5,782 nucleotides of DNA from Candidatus Dadabacteria bacterium UBA2774 (GCA_002352485.1 DEIM01000166.1:1-5782); one strand, 5' to 3'; positions 1 through 5,782 are shown, numbered from the stretch's first letter. The notes: generated by a model not told the origin, from the sequence alone. Made by a program: numbers and translations.

Positions 1-22
1 CCCCTCGTCCCGGTACGAGGGG
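1..22. repeat. GC-rich 8-bp perfect hairpin at the left edge
   Basis: CCCCTCGT (1-8) is exactly complementary to ACGAGGGG (15-22) around a 6-base loop. This is stable enough for the stem of an intrinsic terminator. No T-run follows on the forward strand. On the reverse strand the bases after the stem lie outside the window, so a leftward terminator is possible but cannot be tested here. It could also be part of a mobile-element end. Confidence 0.5.
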
Positions 23-153
23 GAATTAAGGACATATACAACTAATAGTTCCGGAGCTACCCCTCCCTCAACACCTGTCAGAGAACCTTACACCATACGC
101 TCATATCAACGACATTTCTGATTAAGTATCCAAGATTATATGGTATTTTATAG
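23..153. other. Non-coding stretch with a composition step near 120
   Basis: No convincing gene was found between the edge hairpin and the promoter candidate. Bases 1-120 contain about 50% G+C by hand count, while 121-240 contain about 29%, so the change is sharp. One forward frame is open from base 2 to a TGA at 119-121 (39 codons). One reverse frame is open from about position 84 to the left edge. Neither looks like a recognised protein and both lack support. The left part may be the tail of a neighbouring element joined to the AT-rich leader of the stress-protein gene. Confidence 0.4.
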
Positions 154-168
154 TGGTATAAGTCTTGC
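154..168 (+). promoter_or_regulatory. Candidate sigma-54 (-24/-12) promoter
   Basis: TGGTAT (154-159), five bases, then TTGC (165-168) reproduces the spacing of the RpoN consensus TGGCAC-N5-TTGC. The essential GG (155-156) and GC (167-168) are in register, 12 bases apart. Two of the ten consensus positions differ (C to T twice). Transcription would start near 180, giving a leader of about 90 bases before the stress-protein start. No enhancer-binding-protein site was recognised upstream. No well-spaced sigma-70 -35/-10 pair was found in the same leader. This is a pattern match only. Confidence 0.4.
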
Positions 169-253
169 CTAATCTATTCATGTATAAGGACGAGCTATGT
201 AAGAAATTGAGACGTAAAGTAAAAATTAAGGAGATATAGCAGAACTTTTAAAC

Positions 254-259
254 AAGGAG
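254..259 (+). promoter_or_regulatory. Ribosome binding site of the stress-protein gene
   Basis: AAGGAG lies 11 bases before the ATG at 271 and is followed by further purines (GAGAG), so the effective spacing may be shorter. It supports that ATG as the start. Confidence 0.7.
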
Positions 260-270
260 AGAGAAATTTT

Positions 271-1221
271 ATGACACGATTCAATAATATACTTCTGGTA
301 TTACATGGCACGAATAACGAAGAAGCTGTCAAAAGGGCCTTTGCACTTGCCAAAACCAATAAGGCGAAGTTAACCATAGTTGACGTCCTAGAGGAACTGC
401 CTGAAACAATGAAGGAATATCTTGAAATTGTTTCGGTTGAAGAACTTGAAAAGATAGTCTCTGAAGAAAGAGTCTCGGAAATAGAAAAGCTCATTAAATC
501 CAATGTGAGCGGGAAAGGCTTTAACCCCGTGGTAAAAACTCTCGTCGGAAAACCTCATGTTGAGATTATAAAGGAAGTACTTAGAAATAAGCATGACTTA
601 GTTGTGAAGACCTCTGAAGGCGAGGGAGGCACAAAAGAGGCTCTATTTGGAAGTATTGATATAAATATAATGCGCAAGTGCCCCTGTCCGGTATGGATGA
701 TTAAACCCACAGAATCTACAAAATATTCTCGGATTCTAGCCGCAGTAGACCCCGACCCTTATGATAAGGTAGGAGATAAGCTTAACCAGAATATAATGGA
801 ATTAGCGGTCTCCATTGCCCAATTAGAGAAAAGTGATCTCCACATAATTCATTTATGGAGCCTTTATGCAGAAAAGACTTTGAGTGGACCCCGTTTTCGT
901 AAATCTCCGAATGTTATGGCAAAATTGCTTTTAGATGCTAAGAATTTTCATAAACACAACCTGGATAAACTTTTAAAGAAGTTTCCCTTAGACAAACTTA
1001 AGCACAAGATACACCTGCTAAAAGGTGACCCTGCACAAGTAATACCCAAAGTGGCGAAGAAACAAAAAGTCGATCTAATAGTAATGGGCACAGTCTGCCG
1101 TACGGGACTGCCGGGTTTTATAATTGGAAACACCGCTGAATCTATTCTGTATAATGTGGACTGCTCTGTGTTAACCATAAAACCCCATGGGTTCATCTCT
1201 CCTATCAAGCTTGAAGATTGA
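271..1221 (+). CDS. Tandem-domain universal stress protein (UspE-like)
   Basis: A 316-residue soluble protein made of two Usp (UspA/PF00582-type) domains, roughly residues 4-147 and 152-305, each beginning with a hydrophobic beta strand (NILLVLHG; RILAAVD). Domain 1 ends in LFGSIDINIMRKCPCPVW and domain 2 in GFIIGNTAESILYNVDCSV, both typical of the UspE-type tandem family. The nucleotide-binding glycine loop (G-x2-G-x9-G-S/T) is incomplete in both halves. Domain 1 has Thr114 where the first glycine is expected. Domain 2 has Cys276 for the second glycine and GN (286-287) in place of GS. ATP binding is therefore uncertain. Usp proteins are cytoplasmic and respond to starvation, redox and envelope stress, but the specific role here is unknown. 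The gene precedes the P-type ATPase by 70 bases and probably shares its transcript. Length is normal for the family, and ATG with an AAGGAG site supports the start. Confidence 0.93.
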   Translation: MTRFNNILLVLHGTNNEEAVKRAFALAKTNKAKLTIVDVLEELPETMKEYLEIVSVEELEKIVSEERVSEIEKLIKSNVSGKGFNPVVKTLVGKPHVEIIKEVLRNKHDLVVKTSEGEGGTKEALFGSIDINIMRKCPCPVWMIKPTESTKYSRILAAVDPDPYDKVGDKLNQNIMELAVSIAQLEKSDLHIIHLWSLYAEKTLSGPRFRKSPNVMAKLLLDAKNFHKHNLDKLLKKFPLDKLKHKIHLLKGDPAQVIPKVAKKQKVDLIVMGTVCRTGLPGFIIGNTAESILYNVDCSVLTIKPHGFISPIKLED

Positions 1222-1234
1222 GTAATGGTACTCA
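1219..1234 (+). repeat. Hairpin overlapping the stress-protein stop codon
   Basis: TGAGTA (1219-1224) pairs perfectly with TACTCA (1229-1234) around a four-base loop, and the 5' arm begins with the TGA stop itself. There is no T-run after it, so it is not a classical terminator. An intercistronic mRNA stabiliser, processing site or weak attenuator are the likely alternatives. An 8-bp palindrome GGTTAACC follows at 1241-1248. Confidence 0.4.
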
Positions 1235-1276
1235 GAATCAGGTTAACCAAATTTACGGATAGAATTTTGTCCGGAT

Positions 1277-1282
1277 AAAGGA
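1277..1282 (+). promoter_or_regulatory. Ribosome binding site that decides the TTG start of the ATPase
   Basis: AAAGGA sits 9 bases before TTG at 1292, an ideal spacing. The first in-frame ATG (1331, residue 14) has no comparable site and would cut into the N-terminal cation-ATPase domain. A small stem, GTCC (1269-1272) with GGAC (1280-1283), overlaps this site and could mask it partly. Confidence 0.65.
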
Positions 1283-1291
1283 CTTCAAATT

Positions 1292-3976
1292 TTGTCAAAT
1301 AAACCGCAAACAGCCGATTCCTGGCATGCGATGGATCTGCCTTCAATATTTAAAGTTCTCGATGCAGCCGAGAGCGGCCTCACGGATGCTGAAGCTGCAG
1401 CCAGACTAAGCAAATTCAGCCCCAACAAACTTCCACAAAAACCGCCTGCGCCTATATGGAAAATATTTCTTAGACAGTTCGGCAGCCCACTTATATATAT
1501 CTTAGTTTTTGCAGCCGCTATCTCTATATTGATTAAGGAACCCACCGATGCTGCTTTTATAATGGCTGTATTATTGCTGAATGCTTTAATAGGCGGGTAC
1601 CAGGAATACAAGGCCGAGCAAAGTGCTCAAGCATTACAAAAGCTGCTCCAGATAAAAGCCGCCGTCCTAAGAGATGGAGAAGTTTCAGAAATTAATGCTG
1701 AGAGCGTTGTTCCCGGCGATGTTGTTTGGCTGGAATCTGGAAACAGAGTGCCTGCTGATATCAGACTTCTGACGACACGTGGTCTGGAGGTGGATGAATC
1801 CTTGTTGACCGGGGAATCTCTCCCGGTACTAAAAGACAAATCTTGGACAGGTGAAGTAAACACACAAATTGCGGACCGATTAAATATTGCCCATGCCGGA
1901 TCAATTGTCACGAGAGGCCGCGCTAAAGGCCTGGTTGTTAGTACAGGCATGTCTACTGCGGTTGGACTTCTAGCCCTGGATATTATGGGAGCTTCGGGAG
2001 GAGAACCGCCTCTAATCCTTAGAATGAAGAGATTTACCCGCGTGATCGCAGTGGCTGTGCTTGTTTCTGCCATTGCCATAGGGGCGCTTAACGTATTACT
2101 GGGCAGATACGATTTCACAGAGATGCTTCTCTTTGTCGTGGCCCTTGCAGTTTCCGCAATACCTGAGGGTTTACCCGTGGCAATGACTGTGGCTTTGGCG
2201 ATTGCAACAACCAAAATGGCGAGGCGGGGAGTCATCGTTCGCAGACTCGCCGCGGTAGAAGGGATGGGCAGTTGTACTTATATTGCAACGGATAAAACAG
2301 GGACAGTTACACGTAACGAGCTTACGGTGAAAGAGGTGCACCTACACACAGACGAAACATTCGAAGTAAGCGGTAGCGGATTTGTCCCTGAAGGACAGGT
2401 ACTCCTTGGCAATAAGGTGGTTGATCGGATCAGTAACCCGGAGTTAGAGCAAATAGCAACGGCGGCCGTGTTGTGTAATGAGGCTGATTTACATCATAGC
2501 AATGGCAGTTGGCACTGGCGGGGGGATACCGTTGATGTAGCACTGCTGTCATTTGGTCAAAAGCTAGGTTACAACCGAGAAACCCTACTGGATTTATACC
2601 CCCAGGTAAACCAAATTCCTTTCGAACCGGAGCTTCAGTTCTCGGCTTCTTTTCATAGGATTAATGCAGACACAGTTAAGGTTTTCGTAAAAGGCGCACC
2701 TGAAAAAGTCTTAGCAATGTGTGAGCTTGAAGAAGTGAAAGATAAGATCGATTATCTTGCCCGTGTGGAGGAGATGGCTGAAAGAGGCTACAGGGTATTG
2801 GCTTTAGCTGAGGGAAATTTTAAAGGAGATCTCGATTACTCTAAGATACCGCCGGAACCATCGGGTCTTTTGCTGCAGGGTTTCGTAGGAATGATAGATC
2901 CCCTGCGGGAAGGGGTCCCCGAAGCAGTAAAGAATTGCCAAGAAGCCGGCGTTACTATTTCTATGGTTACCGGAGATCATAGTGTTACGGCTCTGGCCAT
3001 CGCTCGTGATCTAGGTTTGGCAACCGACACTGCACAAGTCGTCACTGGAGCTGAGTTGTTAGGAAAATCAGAAGAAAATATGCGTGACATAGTCGCTGAA
3101 ACAAAAGTTTTTGCGAGAGTAGCGCCTAATCAGAAGCTCCAAATTGTAAAGGCTGCACGGGAATTGGGGCATTTTGTTGCCGTAACCGGGGATGGTGTGA
3201 ACGACGCGCCAGCCCTTAGGGAGGCAAACATAGGAGTGTCTATGGGAAAAGATGGCACCGACATCGCCAGAGAAGCATCAGAGCTTGTCATTAGTAACGA
3301 CAATTTTGCTACTATCGTTGCAGGCATCGAAGAAGGCCGTGTGGCTTACGACAATATTCGTAAAGTAATTTATCTGCTTGTCTCAACAGGGGCTGCAGAA
3401 TTGGTGTTAGTGACTCTTAGTGTAATAATGGGTCTCCCTCTCCCCCTCCTTCCGGTTCAAATTCTTTGGTTAAATTTAGTTACGAACGGGATTCAGGATG
3501 TTGCGCTAGCTTTTGAGCCCGGCGAAGACGACATTTTAAAAAAGAAGCCCAGATCACCGAATGAAAGGATTTTTAATAAGCTAATGATTGAGCGGACAGT
3601 GATAGGTGCATTAACTATGGGGTTTGTTGGCTTCGGGTTATTCTACTTTATGATGGAAAATGGTTGGAGCGAACATTCCGCACGCAACGCATTACTACTT
3701 CTTATGGTCTTGTTCGAAAATGTTCATGTAGGAAATTGCCGCTCCGAAACTAAGTCTGCACTAGTTCTATCACCATTTAAAAGTCCCGTTCTTCTCATCG
3801 GCGTTATAAGCGCGTTCTTGATTCATGTGGGTGCAATGTACTTACCGTTAGGGCAAAAAATACTGCAAACAGGGCCTGTTGACCTGGACACCTGGATTAT
3901 ATTATTAGCACTCGCTCTGACCATTTTTATCGCAATAGAAATCCATAAGCGTCTATGGGCGCTTAGGCACAAGTAA
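1292..3976 (+). CDS. P-type (P2-like) cation-transporting ATPase
   Basis: An 894-residue, apparently intact ion pump of the inner membrane that couples ATP hydrolysis to cation transport. Order of elements: N-terminal cation-ATPase domain (about 10-60); M1-M2 (about 64-106); actuator domain with TGES (173-176); M3-M4 with PEGLP (291-295); phosphorylation site DKTGT with Asp334 as the acyl-phosphate residue; nucleotide-binding KGAPE (467-471); DPLR (536-539); MVTGDH (558-563); hinge GDGVNDAP (633-640); then a C-terminal bundle M5-M10 (about 688-885). Compared with the SERCA Ca2+ pump, Glu292 (M4), Glu703 (M5), Asn728 (M6) and Glu809 (M8) match metal ligands. The key M6 Asp is Asn732 and the M5 Asn is Gly700, so the transported ion cannot be called calcium with confidence. 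No N-terminal heavy-metal domain or CPC motif is present, which excludes a P1B copper/zinc pump. The TTG start is chosen because AAAGGA lies 9 bases upstream. Probably co-transcribed with the upstream stress protein. Confidence 0.95.
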   Translation: MSNKPQTADSWHAMDLPSIFKVLDAAESGLTDAEAAARLSKFSPNKLPQKPPAPIWKIFLRQFGSPLIYILVFAAAISILIKEPTDAAFIMAVLLLNALIGGYQEYKAEQSAQALQKLLQIKAAVLRDGEVSEINAESVVPGDVVWLESGNRVPADIRLLTTRGLEVDESLLTGESLPVLKDKSWTGEVNTQIADRLNIAHAGSIVTRGRAKGLVVSTGMSTAVGLLALDIMGASGGEPPLILRMKRFTRVIAVAVLVSAIAIGALNVLLGRYDFTEMLLFVVALAVSAIPEGLPVAMTVALAIATTKMARRGVIVRRLAAVEGMGSCTYIATDKTGTVTRNELTVKEVHLHTDETFEVSGSGFVPEGQVLLGNKVVDRISNPELEQIATAAVLCNEADLHHSNGSWHWRGDTVDVALLSFGQKLGYNRETLLDLYPQVNQIPFEPELQFSASFHRINADTVKVFVKGAPEKVLAMCELEEVKDKIDYLARVEEMAERGYRVLALAEGNFKGDLDYSKIPPEPSGLLLQGFVGMIDPLREGVPEAVKNCQEAGVTISMVTGDHSVTALAIARDLGLATDTAQVVTGAELLGKSEENMRDIVAETKVFARVAPNQKLQIVKAARELGHFVAVTGDGVNDAPALREANIGVSMGKDGTDIAREASELVISNDNFATIVAGIEEGRVAYDNIRKVIYLLVSTGAAELVLVTLSVIMGLPLPLLPVQILWLNLVTNGIQDVALAFEPGEDDILKKKPRSPNERIFNKLMIERTVIGALTMGFVGFGLFYFMMENGWSEHSARNALLLLMVLFENVHVGNCRSETKSALVLSPFKSPVLLIGVISAFLIHVGAMYLPLGQKILQTGPVDLDTWIILLALALTIFIAIEIHKRLWALRHK

Positions 3977-3991
3977 GTTAAATAATCTAAC

Positions 3992-4009
3992 GTAACTACA
4001 AAGAGTTAC
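3992..4009. terminator. Possible weak terminator hairpin after the ATPase gene
   Basis: GTAACT (3992-3997) pairs exactly with AGTTAC (4004-4009) around a 6-base loop, 15 bases past the ATPase stop. The stem is short and AT-rich. The forward downstream bases are not a T-run. On the reverse strand the following bases (GTTAGATTATTTAAC) are somewhat T-rich, so it may serve the opposing transcript better. Confidence 0.3.
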
Positions 4010-4035
4010 AGCTCTCATCAATTCTAATATTCTGA

Positions 4036-4077
4036 GGTATGCGTTGTCAGCTCCCGTTGCGGGAGTGTATGAATACC
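4036..4077. terminator. Two-tier hairpin in the convergent gap
   Basis: An inner stem CTCCCG (4051-4056) with CGGGAG (4060-4065) has a three-base loop (or a 5-bp stem with a five-base loop). It is enclosed by an outer stem GGTAT (4036-4040) with ATACC (4073-4077), separated by unpaired arms. The position between convergent genes favours a bidirectional terminator, but neither side has a U-tract. Confidence 0.35.
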
Positions 4078-4089
4078 CTTAGACCCGTA

Positions 4090-4103
4090 GCGCCTTCCGA
4101 CGC
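4090..4103 (-). repeat. GNRA-type small hairpin downstream of the HPP gene
   Basis: On the reverse strand GCGTC, loop GGAA, GGCGC forms a 5-bp stem (one G-U pair) with a GNRA tetraloop. The forward strand has a C-A mismatch at the same place, so the structure is better formed in the HPP transcript. It lies about 65 bases after the HPP stop. Confidence 0.35.
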
Positions 4104-4167
4104 AGAACTGCCTAGTAAGACAAACTGTTGGTGAAATATGCCCGGAGACGATACCCAGCCGCTGAAA

Positions 4168-4761
4168 TTAACCAGAGGGCAGAATACGTTTCTCCCAGAT
4201 GGGGTAGTCTACGCCGGCAAGCCGATTTACAACAATTGCCTGCAACACCAGCACTACTACTGCAAGCTCAATGATGAGCAGATGAACTGGCGCCGTAATG
4301 ATCCCAAGCGAGATAATTAACGTCGTAGCTGCTGCGGGAGGGTGCACTGCCTTGAACAGAATCATGAACGCTCCAGTCCCAGCCAGCGATACCGCGGCTG
4401 CGATGATGCGGGGATCATGCACGCCCATAACGGTCACGGGAGCCGCATATTGCAGGCCAGTCAGCCAAAGTGCGCCGTAACCACACAGGATGCCAATTGC
4501 ATGACCGAGGACCGCATTGCGAGGACTTGCCGAGGACGACGTCGGCTTAAAGAAGAACATAAACGCAGTCGGGCCGAGGGAGGGAAAGATGAAAGTAGTT
4601 TTCAATACCATGGCTATCGAGGCAAGGATTGCGCATGTAACGAAGCCGTTGACGAATACGAAAACCGCCCAAACAATCCTCTCGGGAAAACTCTTCAATA
4701 AGCTGGGGAGACGTAGTCGCACCAACACTTCATGGCTCTCTTTTCGGGGTTCTTTTTCCAT
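4168..4761 (-). CDS. HPP-family integral membrane protein
   Basis: A 197-residue membrane protein of the HPP family (PF04982-type), recognised by FPSLGPTAF (59-67), SPRNAVLGH (79-87) and the naming motif HPP (140-142) within VHPPAAATTL. About five or six hydrophobic segments are visible (about 28-52, 54-71, 84-103, 119-136, 143-158, 160-178), with a basic, charged N-terminal tail. Some members in cyanobacteria and chloroplasts have been linked to nitrite transport, but most bacterial ones are uncharacterised, so a small-anion transporter role is only inferred. The start at 4761 is preferred over a longer in-frame ATG at 4800. GGAGGA (4776-4771) lies 9 bases before it, and the longer form would overlap the upstream gene by 23 bases. 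It follows the molybdopterin oxidoreductase gene by 16 bases, so the two are very probably one operon. The tail VDYPIWEKR is normal, and the gene looks intact. Confidence 0.9.
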   Translation of the reverse strand: MEKEPRKESHEVLVRLRLPSLLKSFPERIVWAVFVFVNGFVTCAILASIAMVLKTTFIFPSLGPTAFMFFFKPTSSSASPRNAVLGHAIGILCGYGALWLTGLQYAAPVTVMGVHDPRIIAAAVSLAGTGAFMILFKAVHPPAAATTLIISLGIITAPVHLLIIELAVVVLVLQAIVVNRLAGVDYPIWEKRILPSG

Positions 4762-4770
4762 TATAAGAAA

Positions 4771-4776
4771 TCCTCC
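4771..4776 (-). promoter_or_regulatory. Ribosome binding site that decides the HPP start
   Basis: GGAGGA on the reverse strand lies nine bases from the ATG at 4761 and immediately after the stop of the preceding gene (TGA at 4780-4778). It argues for the 197-residue product rather than a 210-residue one. Confidence 0.75.
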
Positions 4777-4777
4777 A

Positions 4778-5782
4778 TCAAATTGGCATGCGGTAGCCAA
4801 AGAACTCGTGGTCCTCGTTGTAACCGCCCTGTCCGGCGCCTAAGTGAGAAAAGCTCTCGACAAACTCGATGGCATCAATCCATTTGACCATCTTGAATCC
4901 CAGCTCGTTCTCGCACCGCAGTCGCAATGGCGCTCCGTGCAGGACACTCAAGGGCTGCCCGTTCATTTCGTAAGCAAGCAGCGAAAGCTCGTGCCACATG
5001 TTCTGAATCCGGTGTGCGTCGTAGTAGCGCCCACCCTCAGCACCCTCACCAAATGAGTAAAAGACGACATATTTCGCCCCGGGCTTGGGCTTCACAAGCT
5101 CCAAGACATGCCGCATTGGGACACCGCCCCATTTCGCCACACCTGACCAGCCTTGAATGCAAAAGTGGCAGGTGATCTGCTCTTGCTTCGGCATCGCCTG
5201 AATTTGTGCATAAGTAAACTCCCTTGGCTCCTCTACCAGACCACTCACGCGCAACTTATATGAATGAAATCTGTCATTCACTATCGAGTTAAATTCTTCA
5301 GATGCCGGCAGCTTGCCGTTGGGCCAAAAACGGGGTGAAATATCAGCTTCGGTGTACTGGCTAGACACGTCCCACCATTCTCCTAATCCCTTGATGCGCC
5401 CCAAAAGCATCTCACCAACTCTCTGCACAAGGCGGGCATTGTTGAGGGTAAAGGGCGAAGCCCAGACCCATGCGACGAACACCACGGTCATAGCGGCAGC
5501 CGCGACCCACAAGCCTTGTGAACCTTCGGAGTTTACGCCATAGAACATGTGATTCAGGTTTGCTCGCAACCCGGTTATAAATACCATCGTCACGTGAACA
5601 CAGATAAAGAACAAGAACCAGCATAGCACCAAAAAGTGAATCGAGCGGGCGGCCTGCCTATTAAATATGCGTCCCAGCCAACCGAGTTTGTTCCCGATCG
5701 CAGGCGCTTGCATCAGTCCGGTGAACATGGCAAGCGGCGCGGCGACGAAGACCGTTATGAAATAGGCGAGCTGCTGAAGACT
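4778..5782 (-). CDS. Cytochrome b561-like / sulfite-oxidase-type molybdopterin oxidoreductase fusion (5' end outside window)
   Basis: The reverse frame stays open from the stop at 4778 to the right edge, giving 334 visible residues. The ATG at 5728 is therefore probably internal, because the 18 codons before it (SLQQLAYFITVFVAAPLA) continue a membrane segment. Numbering from the edge: residues about 1-22, 47-72 and 90-111 are hydrophobic segments of a cytochrome b561-like domain. His49 (ARSIHFL) and His63 (CVHVTM) are plausible haem ligands. Residues about 135-330 form an oxidoreductase molybdopterin-binding domain (PF00174-type). CHFCIQGWSGVAKWGGVP includes Cys208 of CIQGWS, the expected molybdenum ligand. 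Further family landmarks are HGAPLRL and KWIDAIEF. No signal peptide is needed, as the protein is membrane-anchored. The family is expected to pass electrons between the Mo site and the quinone pool through the b haem. The substrate is not evident; sulfite or MsrP-like sulfoxide chemistry are possibilities. It is followed after 16 bases by the HPP gene. Confidence 0.9.
   Translation of the reverse strand, partial: SLQQLAYFITVFVAAPLAMFTGLMQAPAIGNKLGWLGRIFNRQAARSIHFLVLCWFLFFICVHVTMVFITGLRANLNHMFYGVNSEGSQGLWVAAAAMTVVFVAWVWASPFTLNNARLVQRVGEMLLGRIKGLGEWWDVSSQYTEADISPRFWPNGKLPASEEFNSIVNDRFHSYKLRVSGLVEEPREFTYAQIQAMPKQEQITCHFCIQGWSGVAKWGGVPMRHVLELVKPKPGAKYVVFYSFGEGAEGGRYYDAHRIQNMWHELSLLAYEMNGQPLSVLHGAPLRLRCENELGFKMVKWIDAIEFVESFSHLGAGQGGYNEDHEFFGYRMPI

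Larger units (their letters stand above)
3977..4167. other. Convergent intergenic region with several inverted repeats
   Basis: This gap separates the 3' ends of the ATPase gene (forward) and the HPP gene (reverse). No credible open frame is present. It contains at least three potential hairpins (listed separately), none followed by a clear T-run on either strand. It most likely ends both transcripts. A structured non-coding RNA is possible, but no known riboswitch or ribozyme core was recognised. Confidence 0.5.

Noticed and set aside
1..22. CRISPR repeat at the left edge
   Set aside because: Palindromic like some repeats, but present only once with no spacer-repeat periodicity.
1..84. Reverse frame open to the left edge (contains APELLVVYVLNSPSY)
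   Set aside because: No ATG/GTG/TTG start with a ribosome site in frame, and no family recognised. It may be a piece of an element but cannot be called a gene.
83..102. Group II intron domain V-like GAGC...GTTC on the reverse strand
   Set aside because: Only the basal stem (with a G-U pair) is present. The distal helix, bulge and GNRA loop are missing.
2..121. Forward frame open from the left edge to a TGA (39 codons)
   Set aside because: Too short, no recognisable motif, spans a strong hairpin, and 40 open codons can occur by chance. It could be a gene tail, but nothing supports it.
1205..1214. Perfect 10-bp palindrome TCAAGCTTGA at the end of the stress-protein gene
   Set aside because: Lies within coding sequence, has no loop and no repeat elsewhere in the window; probably chance.
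1260..1265. TAGAAT as a -10 box for a separate ATPase promoter
   Set aside because: No -35-like hexamer at 16-18 bases upstream, so an internal promoter is not supported.
1627..2235. Reverse 202-codon frame inside the ATPase gene
   Set aside because: Serine/threonine/arginine-rich shadow of the actuator and M3-M4 region of the pump; the forward frame has all catalytic motifs.
4138..4320. Forward 60-codon frame running into the HPP 3' end
   Set aside because: Antisense to a clearly conserved membrane protein for most of its length, with no ribosome site and no family resemblance.
4762..4800. Longer 210-residue HPP protein starting at 4800
   Set aside because: Would overlap the preceding gene and lacks a ribosome site, whereas GGAGGA is well placed for 4761.

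Overview
The window holds four protein-coding genes in two convergent pairs and looks like ordinary chromosomal DNA from an environmental bacterium. The phylum cannot be fixed from the sequence. Composition is uneven. The first 120 bases are about 50% G+C, the next 120 about 29%. A sampled row of the first gene is about 40%, two rows of the second are 42-50%, and three rows of the reverse-strand genes run from about 47 to 65% (hand counts). This suggests a mosaic neighbourhood.

Layout on the forward strand: 1-270 is non-coding as far as can be seen. It has a strong hairpin at the left edge, an abrupt base-composition step near position 120, and a sequence at 154-168 with the layout of a sigma-54 (-24/-12) promoter. 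Then come a tandem-domain universal stress protein (271-1221) and, 70 bases later, a complete P-type cation-transporting ATPase (1292-3976) that starts at TTG. These two probably form an operon. A small hairpin overlaps the stress-protein stop codon, which suggests some intercistronic control or processing.

Layout on the reverse strand, read from the right edge: a membrane cytochrome b561-like domain fused to a sulfite-oxidase-type molybdopterin domain. Its frame stays open to the window edge, so its true start is outside (visible part 4778-5782). It is followed after 16 bases by an HPP-family integral membrane protein (4168-4761). The tight spacing and good ribosome binding site make this second pair an operon.

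The two operons converge on a 191-base gap (3977-4167) with no credible gene but several inverted repeats, probably terminators or structured 3' ends. Functionally, the left pair reads as stress signalling with ion homeostasis. The right pair reads as a membrane-anchored molybdenum redox enzyme with a putative small-anion transporter. No CRISPR array, tRNA, rRNA or complete mobile element was seen. The most interesting items are the sigma-54-like promoter, the altered cation-site residues of the ATPase, and the Mo-enzyme/HPP pair.
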